Below are positions 6,797-10,859 of a stretch of DNA of 10,859 bases, one piece after another. The first letter of the stretch is position 1; each line of letters opens with the position of its first letter. The DNA is from a bacterium (GTDB taxonomy: Bacteria > Elusimicrobiota > Elusimicrobia > Elusimicrobiales > UBA9959). The translations under genes and the position numbers were made by a program. The notes below the pieces were generated by a model. It made no database searches, was not told the DNA's origin, and saw nothing but the letters and a program-made list of their open reading frames with translations. Location of the stretch: the NCBI GenBank assembly GCA_021845705.1, contig JAJZVJ010000042.1, forward strand, positions 1 to 10,859. The letters run 5' to 3'.

Positions 6797-7036
6797 ATGA
6801 TGGATCATTGGATGGGCGGATATGGCATGGGCTGCGGCTGGTTCGGGGGTATTTTTATGATAGTCTTTTGGCTGCTGGTTATCCTGGGGATCGTCTACCT
6901 TGTAAAGGCGCTTGCCGGCAGAGGCGCGGCCCCACTCAAAGAAGAGACGCCGCTTGATATCCTGAAGAAGAGATACGCGAAAGGCGAGATAGACGCGGAG
7001 GAGTTCGCCAGGAGAAAAAAGGATTTGGGAGCTTAA
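6797..7036 (+). CDS. Small SHOCT-domain membrane protein
   Basis: The 79-residue protein has a Met/Gly/His-rich N-terminus (MMDHWMGGYGMGCGW), one membrane helix at about residues 15-38, and a C-terminal SHOCT motif (LDILKKRYAKGEIDAEEF). SHOCT is a short oligomerisation-type motif common at protein ends. Small proteins of this build recur near metal and envelope-stress genes. I chose ATG 6797 because GGAGG (6787-6791) lies five bases upstream. The earlier in-frame GTG at 6785 overlaps that ribosome site, and ATG 6800 is also possible. The Met/His/Cys-rich start could touch metal ions, but this is not shown. Confidence 0.82.
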   Translation: MMDHWMGGYGMGCGWFGGIFMIVFWLLVILGIVYLVKALAGRGAAPLKEETPLDILKKRYAKGEIDAEEFARRKKDLGA

Positions 7037-7079
7037 GCCCGGCGCGCTAAAAAGAACTTCAAAGAACGGAGGCTTTCAA

Positions 7080-7610
7080 ATGATAGAACAGATTATCCAG
7101 GGAATTCTATTGGCGCTGCACAATATCGCGCTGGTCGGCTGCGCGGCCGCGCCGTTCTACAACCGCAATCTGGTCAACACCCGCGCGCAGTACGGCCCCA
7201 AACTTCATTACGAGCTGGACAAGGTTGTCGAAGAAACGCTCCAGGGCAATGCGCCCTGGTGCATGGCGTTTATCACAATACTCTTCGCCACCGGCATAGG
7301 TATGCCGCTTAACCACTATCTGTTCCACGGCGCGTTCCGCATATTGCATCCGGTGGGCTGGACGGCCATCGGGCTTAAACTCGCGTCGATCTTCTGGATG
7401 ATGTGGATCATGGGGCAGATATTCTTCGGCTTAAATCCCCGGCTGCGCGTATTATTCGCGGGCTTCGCGCCAGGCAAAGCACCTGACACCGAGGCGGAAA
7501 AAGAATTCTTCGGAAAGCGGGCCCGGAGAAAGGCCCTATGCGAAACCTGCCTGAAGTTAGCCATCGTCGTCCTGGTCTGCAGCGCTTTCATCAGCTTCAG
7601 CCCCCAGTGA
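7080..7610 (+). CDS. Unrecognised four-TM membrane protein
   Basis: The 176-residue integral membrane protein has hydrophobic helices at about residues 5-24, 60-78, 89-113 and 156-173. Conserved-looking polar points include LHNIALVGC at the first helix, LNHYLFHG after the second, and a late pair C-E-T-C before the last helix. A charged loop (TEAEKEFFGKRARRKAL) precedes the last helix. The histidine-bearing helices loosely recall CopD or cytochrome-type membrane proteins, but I cannot place it in a family. CGGAGG at 7067-7072 is a strong ribosome site. It is the last gene of the run that starts with the ECF sigma factor, and no gene follows for about 400 bases. Confidence 0.7.
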   Translation: MIEQIIQGILLALHNIALVGCAAAPFYNRNLVNTRAQYGPKLHYELDKVVEETLQGNAPWCMAFITILFATGIGMPLNHYLFHGAFRILHPVGWTAIGLKLASIFWMMWIMGQIFFGLNPRLRVLFAGFAPGKAPDTEAEKEFFGKRARRKALCETCLKLAIVVLVCSAFISFSPQ

Positions 7611-7703
7611 CGACGTGTTGCCGGACGTATAACGTTCTAACCGTATGAAAGTCCGCGACAGCGGCGGGCCGTCTATTTAAAAGAAAGGTTCAGGCCCGCG
7701 CAT

Positions 7704-7777
7704 GGCGGCCCTTCGGGCCGCCGCATTTATTCCCCTGCCTTTGCGCGGCCGCGCGCCAACAACCCCGGCCTTGCGGG
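7704..7777 (+). repeat. Composite intergenic repeat, copy B
   Basis: A perfect 8-bp stem (GGCGGCCC at 7704-7711, GGGCCGCC at 7715-7722, loop TTC) is followed after 19 bases by the block at 7742-7777 that also occurs at 686-720. The shared order is TGCGCGGCC, CGCGCCAACAACC, CGGCCTTGCGGG. The hairpin lies about 95 bases past the end of the four-TM gene and could slow or end transcription, but only a weak ATTTATT stretch follows it. As with copy A, a promoter follows directly downstream. Confidence 0.7.
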
Positions 7778-7790
7778 AAATCTTTCCCGC
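7773..7790. repeat. Perfect 8-bp inverted repeat before the leader promoter
   Basis: GCGGGAAA and TTTCCCGC are separated by two bases and followed by an A-rich run (AATAAAAAAA). There is no T-run on the 3' side of either strand, so it is not an intrinsic terminator. It sits just upstream of the promoter at 7812-7820 and overlaps the end of repeat copy B. It could be an operator for the downstream transcript. Confidence 0.5.
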
Positions 7791-7811
7791 AATAAAAAAA
7801 TCATATTATCT

Positions 7812-7820
7812 TGCTATAAT
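7812..7820 (+). promoter_or_regulatory. Extended -10 promoter
   Basis: TGC followed by a perfect TATAAT (7815-7820) forms an extended -10 element. No good -35 box is present (the region holds AT-rich bases at 7792-7797), which is common for extended -10 promoters. Transcription should start near 7826-7828 and enter the structured region and the first response regulator. Confidence 0.6.
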
Positions 7821-7826
7821 AAACCT

Positions 7827-7995
7827 TGAGTAGGGCTCGTCGTTTGAGCCTGAAGCGGCCTTAACTAAGGAGCCCTTTGGCTCCTCGCACGTTCGACTAG
7901 GATTAAGGCTGCCGCCATTGTGGGCGGCAGCTTAGTACCTATTCGGTCGAACGTATAGGTGTCTGGGTTGTCGCCCCCTTTTTTTAGGGAGTGAC
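7827..7995 (+). ncRNA. Candidate structured leader or small RNA upstream of the response-regulator genes
   Basis: Directly after the promoter there is about 170 nt with no credible gene but many perfect stems. They are GGCTC/GAGCC (7834-7838 with 7846-7850), AGGAGCC/GGCTCCT (7868-7874 with 7879-7885), and a long arm built from ACGTTCGAC/GTCGAACGT (7889-7897 with 7946-7954), TAGG/CCTA (7898-7901 with 7938-7941) and GCTGCCGCC/GGCGGCAGC (7908-7916 with 7923-7931). A last stem, GTCGCCCCCT/AGGGAGTGAC with one C-A mismatch (7970-7979 with 7986-7995), holds a T-run in its loop. Two other 7-bp pairings compete with these stems: AGGGCTC with GAGCCCT, and GCCTTAA with TTAAGGC. This is the pattern of a switching leader. 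I match it to no known riboswitch or 6S RNA. It could also be a free small RNA ending at the T-run (7979-7985). Confidence 0.55.
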
Positions 7996-8011
7996 GGGAA
8001 ACAAGCGGGGG

Positions 8012-8446
8012 ATGAAAAACACAGGGCTCGGCGATCCGGCAGAAAAACTGATACTGATAGTCGATGATGACGACTCGGTAATGGAGCTGTTCGATTTTGT
8101 AGCGCGCAAAGAAGGCTTTAAAACCGTAAAAGCCACCAGCGGTGAAGCGGCTATTAAAACCGCCCGGCTCCTGCGCCCGGCGCTGGTACTTCTCGACCTG
8201 ATGCTGCCAAAGCCCGGCGGGTTTGAAGTTATGCGCGAACTCCAAAACGACGACACCTCTGATATCCCTATAGTGATAATAACCGGCCGCCTCCTGGACC
8301 GCTCCACATTGGAACTGATAAAGCAGGAACCGAATGTAAAGGATTGTCTGGAAAAGCCGGTAGAGCCGCAGGTCCTTGCCGCCCTCCTTCACACGCTTCT
8401 TGAAACGCGCGCTGCCTCAAACACGAAATTGCCGGAGCCACAATAG
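8012..8446 (+). CDS. Single-domain response regulator (REC only), first of three
   Basis: This 144-residue CheY-like receiver accepts a phosphoryl group from a histidine kinase. The acidic pocket is D18-D20 (VDDDDS), the phospho-acceptor is D62 (LLDLMLP), the switch Thr is T91 and the conserved Lys is K115 (EKP). There is no output domain, only a short polar tail. The start is uncertain. ATG 8012 is directly preceded by a G5 run, and GTG 7991, in the same frame, lies inside the last stem of the structured leader. I prefer 8012. Pairing of that leader stem or of the C5 run at 7974-7978 with the G5 run could affect translation. The next receiver gene follows 31 bases later. Confidence 0.9.
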   Translation: MKNTGLGDPAEKLILIVDDDDSVMELFDFVARKEGFKTVKATSGEAAIKTARLLRPALVLLDLMLPKPGGFEVMRELQNDDTSDIPIVIITGRLLDRSTLELIKQEPNVKDCLEKPVEPQVLAALLHTLLETRAASNTKLPEPQ

Positions 8447-8477
8447 CCGGCCCTGCGGATACTTTGGCGGGGGTATT

Positions 8478-8831
8478 ATGCCGAAACAAATACTTGTTGC
8501 CGACGACGATCCGGTTTTGCTGGGTCTTTATTCGCGCATGCTTGCCGGCACAGGGTATGCTGTTTCCCGCGCTTCCAGCTTCGCCGAAGCCACGGCGCTA
8601 ATAAACTCACATAATTACGACCTGCTGGTGACGGACCTGGTCTTCCCGGACGGGGTGGGCACCGATCTTATAACGATCTTCGAAAGAAAACAAGGCTGCG
8701 CCAAGTGCATACTTGTAACGGGCGCGGCGCCGGAGCTCGACCCGGATAAGATCCCGGTTCTGGCCGCTTATTTCGAGAAGCCTCTCGACGCGGACGCTTT
8801 TCTGGCCGCGGTAACCAAGGCCCTGGCATAA
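8478..8831 (+). CDS. Single-domain response regulator, second
   Basis: This 117-residue stand-alone receiver domain has acidic residues D9-D11 (ADDDP), phospho-acceptor D53 (VTDLVFPDG), switch T81 and K101 (EKP). The start at 8478 gives a normal receiver N-terminus (PKQILVADDD); the in-frame extension upstream would overlap the previous gene. The G-rich GGCGGGGG before the ATG serves as a loose ribosome site. It lies between another receiver gene and a small zinc-ribbon gene that starts 10 bases after its stop, so the three probably form one transcript. The partner kinase is not in the window unless it is the sensor at the right edge. Confidence 0.9.
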   Translation: MPKQILVADDDPVLLGLYSRMLAGTGYAVSRASSFAEATALINSHNYDLLVTDLVFPDGVGTDLITIFERKQGCAKCILVTGAAPELDPDKIPVLAAYFEKPLDADAFLAAVTKALA

Positions 8832-8841
8832 CCTCCCCGTG

Positions 8842-9057
8842 ATGAAAGCTAAAACCAAGAAAACCGGGGGCGCGCTTGTTTTAGTCTGCGCCAACTGTAA
8901 AAAAATAAAAGACAGCCAGGGGCATTGGCGGACCGTCCCCGGCTATAAAAATAAATTCGCCGGGCACAGGTTCTCGCATTGTATGTGCCCGGCTTGTGTT
9001 AAGAAACTCTACAGCGCGGAACCTTGGTATAATCTGCCCGATAAATTTATGCCTTGA
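8842..9057 (+). CDS. Free-standing four-cysteine zinc-ribbon-like protein of the receiver-tail type
   Basis: The 71-residue protein has CANCKKIKDSQGHW (C16, C19) and CMCPACVKKLY (C49, C52), a CxxC...CxxC spacing of a small zinc-binding fold. The pattern C-x2-C-K-K-I-x-D-x2-G-x-W ... C-P-x-C-x-K-K-L-Y is one I know mostly as a C-terminal tail on receiver-domain and PAS signalling proteins. Here it is its own gene, right after a receiver gene. It may act with that protein in trans. Its biochemical role is not known. GTG 8839 is an alternative start immediately before the ATG. Confidence 0.75.
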   Translation: MKAKTKKTGGALVLVCANCKKIKDSQGHWRTVPGYKNKFAGHRFSHCMCPACVKKLYSAEPWYNLPDKFMP

Positions 9058-9077
9058 GCCCAGGCCCCCATTCGTGG

Positions 9078-9122
9078 CGCTCCCGGAAGAGTCCCTACCC
9101 CCCGATGTTTCCTCCGGGAGCG
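9078..9122. repeat. 10-bp perfect inverted repeat between signalling genes
   Basis: CGCTCCCGGA (9078-9087) and TCCGGGAGCG (9113-9122) form a 10-bp stem with a 25-base loop, 20 bases after the zinc-ribbon gene. It is placed where a terminator would be, but no U-run follows. It may be a weak or Rho-assisted terminator, or an RNA 3' end stabiliser. Confidence 0.45.
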
Positions 9123-9229
9123 TCCGTGCGGGGTGTTTATTCCGGCCTGAAACCGGTGCGTATCCCCCTGATAAGATATTAAACGCCCGGTCTGCCGTCG
9201 GCGCAGGTCCTTATGTACTCAAGATGCTA

Positions 9230-9257
9230 TTGATATATTTATCAGGCCTGTTATACT
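9230..9257 (+). promoter_or_regulatory. Promoter for the third response regulator
   Basis: TTGATA (9230-9235) and TATACT (9252-9257) are separated by 16 bases, and TG at 9249-9250 gives an extended -10. The predicted 5' leader is about 85 nt. It contains two small hairpins, GGCCT/AGGCC (9288-9292 with 9296-9300) and GGCT/AGCC (9302-9305 with 9310-9313). Confidence 0.6.
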
Positions 9258-9348
9258 GTAATGTGAGGGACAGCGGCGATACCGACGGGCCTGAAAGGCC
9301 TGGCTCGTAAAGCCGTATGTTGTTTTATTTCCACGCCAAGGGGGATAT

Positions 9349-9792
9349 ATGAGCAACTATTATAACGGCCTGAACATCCTGCTGGTGGACGACAGCGAAG
9401 ACGATATCATGATAGCCCAAAAAGCTTTCGCCCAGCTCAGCTTCCCTCATAAACTGGAAACGGCGCCCAGCGCCCAGGCTGCGCTGGATTATCTGCAATG
9501 CCGCGGCAAATACGCGGACAGGAAACCCGTTCTGCCGGACCTGCTGCTGCTGGATATCAATATGCCCCTGATGAACGGGTTCGCCCTCCTGAAGATCTTA
9601 AAAGCGGACCAGCTCCTGAAGAAGATACCCGTGATAATACTGACCTCTTCCTCCGCCAGGGAGGACGTCTCGCGCAGTTATGAATGCGGGGCCGCCTCTT
9701 ATCTGACCAAGCCGGGAAGCTTCGAAGGCTTTAAAAACCTGTTGGGAGACTTCACCAGATACTGGCTTACGGTCTCTGCCCTGCCGCAATAA
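9349..9792 (+). CDS. Rcp1-like single-domain response regulator, third
   Basis: This 147-residue receiver is of the Rcp1 type, which usually serves phytochrome-like or other hybrid sensor kinases. The acidic pair is D14-D15 (LVDDSEDD), the phospho-acceptor D69 sits in LLLLDINMPLMNG, the switch residues are T99/S100 (ILTSSS) and K121 (TKPGS) completes the site. The insertion between the acidic pair and the phospho-acceptor (LQCRGKYADRKPVLPD) is typical of this subgroup. It has its own promoter at 9230-9257 and an AAGGGG ribosome site just before the ATG, so it is regulated separately from the two receivers upstream. Confidence 0.92.
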   Translation: MSNYYNGLNILLVDDSEDDIMIAQKAFAQLSFPHKLETAPSAQAALDYLQCRGKYADRKPVLPDLLLLDINMPLMNGFALLKILKADQLLKKIPVIILTSSSAREDVSRSYECGAASYLTKPGSFEGFKNLLGDFTRYWLTVSALPQ

Positions 9793-10114
9793 CAGCCGCA
9801 GGATAAACCCCGCCGGACCTTAAGGATCACGCCCTGTCCGGATGTGGACTTCGCCCCGCGAAGAACAAGATTTTATACGATCGTTAAGGCGGGTAAAACA
9901 TGATATTGCCTGGTCCTGCCTGAAGGCCCTGATTCCGCACGAGAACCGCGCTGGCCAGCGTTTTCCAGGGCAAGCATTGCCCCCCCCCCGTTTTTGTTAC
10001 CATTCGGATTGTAGTATTGCGGGGGCATAGGTTATCAAAATATAAGTGCAGCCGCGCATTTTAGCCGCCGGTGGAGTTTAAGAAATTCTCCGGGACGATT
10101 AAAGCTTTGCCGCC
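9793..10114. other. Gene-poor stretch
   Basis: I see no convincing gene here. A 6-bp inverted repeat (CCGGAC at 9813-9818, GTCCGG at 9836-9841) sits just after the third receiver gene and may mark the transcript end, although no T-run follows. A run of ten C (9980-9989) followed by five T is a possible slippage site. A short open frame at 9842-10030 has no ribosome site and no recognisable motif, so I do not call it. Confidence 0.4.
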
Positions 10115-10384
10115 CACTGAATCCAAACCGCTTATGCTCACTGAAACCAGTCCACTTTTTTGCGTTGGCGCGCGCCAACAAGAATTCCTACTATGGGTAA
10201 TAACTCTCTGATGTATGCTCCCTATGCAATAAGCCGGAATCTCCTATGGGAATCGGTCAGGTAATAACCTGGTCGGTTTTGAGACCGCTGCACACTCGTG
10301 TACCAAATACCTCAAAAGTTGTGTGATTTTGCCCCCAATTTATACGGTTTGGTTTCAGTGGAGAAAAGTGGTTTGGTTCCGGTG
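10115..10384. repeat. Inverted pairs of a 15-bp motif with 24-bp period, possible mobile-element ends
   Basis: Two copies lie on the left, CACTGAATCCAAACC (10115-10129) and CACTGAAACCAGTCC (10139-10153). Two reversed copies lie on the right, GGTTTGGTTTCAGTG (10346-10360) and GGTTTGGTTCCGGTG (10370-10384). The starts are 24 bases apart on both sides. The first left copy reversed matches the first right copy at 14 of 15 bases. The wider blocks 10136-10161 and 10362-10387 match as inverted repeats at 21 of 26 bases. Repeated short sites near both ends are known in some insertion sequences, for example the IS21 family. The roughly 190 bases between the arrays hold no transposase, so this is at most a MITE-like element or a deletion remnant. 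It could also be a repressor-site array. Confidence 0.55.
10164..10179. repeat. 16-bp perfect palindrome GTTGGCGCGCGCCAAC
   Basis: The sequence equals its own reverse complement. The CGCGCGCCAACAA part (13 bases, ending at 10181) is identical to the middle of intergenic repeat copy B. It lies between the inverted arrays at 10115-10384. It could be a protein-binding site, a recombination site or a repeat fragment. Confidence 0.6.
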
Positions 10385-10414
10385 AGCGGTAAAGATTAAG
10401 CGTTTGCGCCTTTT

Positions 10415-10462
10415 TATAATGGCTCCCTGCACCCTTTCAGGTGCATCATTAAGGGGTATAAT
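10415..10462 (+). promoter_or_regulatory. Two TATAAT boxes upstream of the edge sensor gene
   Basis: Perfect TATAAT boxes occur at 10415-10420 and 10457-10462. Neither has a good -35 box at the usual distance. Between them lies a 6-bp stem TGCACC/GGTGCA (10428-10433 with 10440-10445). The second box is only 8 bases from the ATG at 10471, so a transcript from it would be almost leaderless. The first is the more likely promoter for a gene with AAGGGG at 10451-10456. Confidence 0.4.
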
Positions 10463-10470
10463 CGTAATTC

Positions 10471-10859
10471 ATGGCGATGCTCTGGAAGTCGGTGTTCAAG
10501 GCCCTGCGGCCCTCTTATCCGGAGGGACGCCCGTTCACGTCCTGGCATCGGCTGGCGGTGGCTCTGGCCGCCGCGGCGCCCGTGGTGCTGGTAGGGGCGC
10601 CCAGCATCGTGTATCTCCACAGCTTGCTGAACCGCTCCGCCGTGGAGCACCGGCAAGCCATGGCTGACCTGGCCTCCACCGTCATCCAGGAGAAGCTTGA
10701 CCGCACGAGCGACCTTGCCCTCTCGCTGGCAAGCCGAGTTAAGTTCCGGGAGCTCGCGTCGCAGGGCCGCTGGGAGGAAGCCATCCTCCTCCTCCGCGAC
10801 GTGCCGGGGAACTTCCCGTTCGTGAACCGCGTGTTTCTGGCGGACCGCGCGGGAGATCG
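10471..10859 (+). CDS. N-terminal part of a membrane sensor (probable kinase or receptor), cut by the window edge
   Basis: The frame is open from ATG 10471 to the end, giving 129 residues. After a basic cytoplasmic start there is one membrane helix at about residues 27-51 (LAVALAAAAPVVLVGAPSIV). Next come a helical region (VIQEKLDRTSDLALSLASR) and a stretch ending in a NRVFLADRAG-type motif. This is the usual start of an extracytoplasmic dCache-type sensing domain in histidine kinases and chemoreceptors. The output domain is beyond the window. Codon use is heavy in CTC, GTG, CGC and GCC, unlike the ATA- and AGG-tolerant genes to the left, and it lies right after the inverted repeats. A stop (TAA 10465-10467) fixes 10471 as the first possible start in frame. 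It could be the kinase for the nearby receivers. Confidence 0.75.
   Translation, partial: MAMLWKSVFKALRPSYPEGRPFTSWHRLAVALAAAAPVVLVGAPSIVYLHSLLNRSAVEHRQAMADLASTVIQEKLDRTSDLALSLASRVKFRELASQGRWEEAILLLRDVPGNFPFVNRVFLADRAGD

Noticed and set aside
7827..7995. Identification of the structured leader as 6S RNA, tmRNA, a T-box or a c-di-GMP riboswitch.
   Set aside because: It lacks the closing stem and central bubble of 6S RNA, the tRNA-like end of tmRNA, the AGGGTGG element of a T-box and the conserved c-di-GMP core. The T-run inside a stem loop only recalls T-box layout.
8996..9310. Forward open frame overlapping the zinc-ribbon gene and the next promoter.
   Set aside because: It covers the end of a well-supported gene in another frame, a 10-bp inverted repeat and a strong promoter.
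9980..9989. Ten-C tract as a phase-variation switch.
   Set aside because: It lies in no recognised gene and outside any promoter I can identify, so slippage would have no visible effect. It may also be a sequencing artefact.
9842..10030. 62-codon open frame after the third response regulator.
   Set aside because: It has no Shine-Dalgarno sequence, its composition is ordinary for random GC-rich DNA, and it runs through a ten-C tract.
1..10859. CRISPR array, tRNA or rRNA genes.
   Set aside because: I saw no regularly spaced identical repeats of CRISPR length, no tRNA cloverleaf and no rRNA-like stretch on either strand.

Overview
The window looks like an accessory region of an uncultured Gram-negative-type bacterium, with moderately high GC, dense same-strand genes and many single-domain signalling proteins. 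An Elusimicrobiota-like or deltaproteobacteria-like host would fit the style, but no marker gene fixes the lineage, so this is a weak inference. Almost every gene reads left to right. The exception is a small unrecognised, possibly 5'-truncated gene at the left edge (156-524, minus strand).

Layout. (1) 1-780: the end of a cut-off gene, the minus-strand orphan gene, a short direct repeat, and copy A of an intergenic repeat (647-720). (2) 781-4372: a metal-responsive operon. A CadC-like ArsR/SmtB repressor has its own sigma70-type promoter and a 24-bp imperfect operator. It overlaps a heavy-metal P-type ATPase whose membrane metal site is non-canonical (C-S-C instead of C-P-C), and an Lgt-family gene with altered active-site motifs starts 3 bases later. 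(3) 4472-7610: a probable second operon. It holds an ECF sigma factor, an overlapping single-TM DUF5667-type protein (probable sigma regulator), a secreted protein with a duplicated unit and a Cys/His tail, a DUF302 protein, a small SHOCT membrane protein and an unrecognised four-TM protein. (4) 7611-8010: copy B of the intergenic repeat, an extended -10 promoter and about 170 nt of strongly structured, apparently non-coding transcript. (5) 8012-9792: three single-domain response regulators and a free-standing four-cysteine zinc-ribbon protein. (6) 9793-10470: a gene-poor stretch with four copies of a 15-bp motif in inverted pairs, a 16-bp palindrome and two TATAAT boxes. It resembles mobile-element ends without a transposase. 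(7) 10471-10859: the start of a membrane sensor cut by the window edge, with codon use unlike its neighbours.

Working model (inference): the repressor senses Cd/Pb/Zn-type ions and releases the efflux ATPase and the Lgt paralogue. The ECF module next door could handle envelope or metal stress through secreted and membrane proteins of unknown function. The response regulators form a separate signalling block whose first gene carries a structured leader. The least explained items are that leader, the ECF cassette with its repeat protein, the altered ATPase and Lgt active sites, and the two repeat families.
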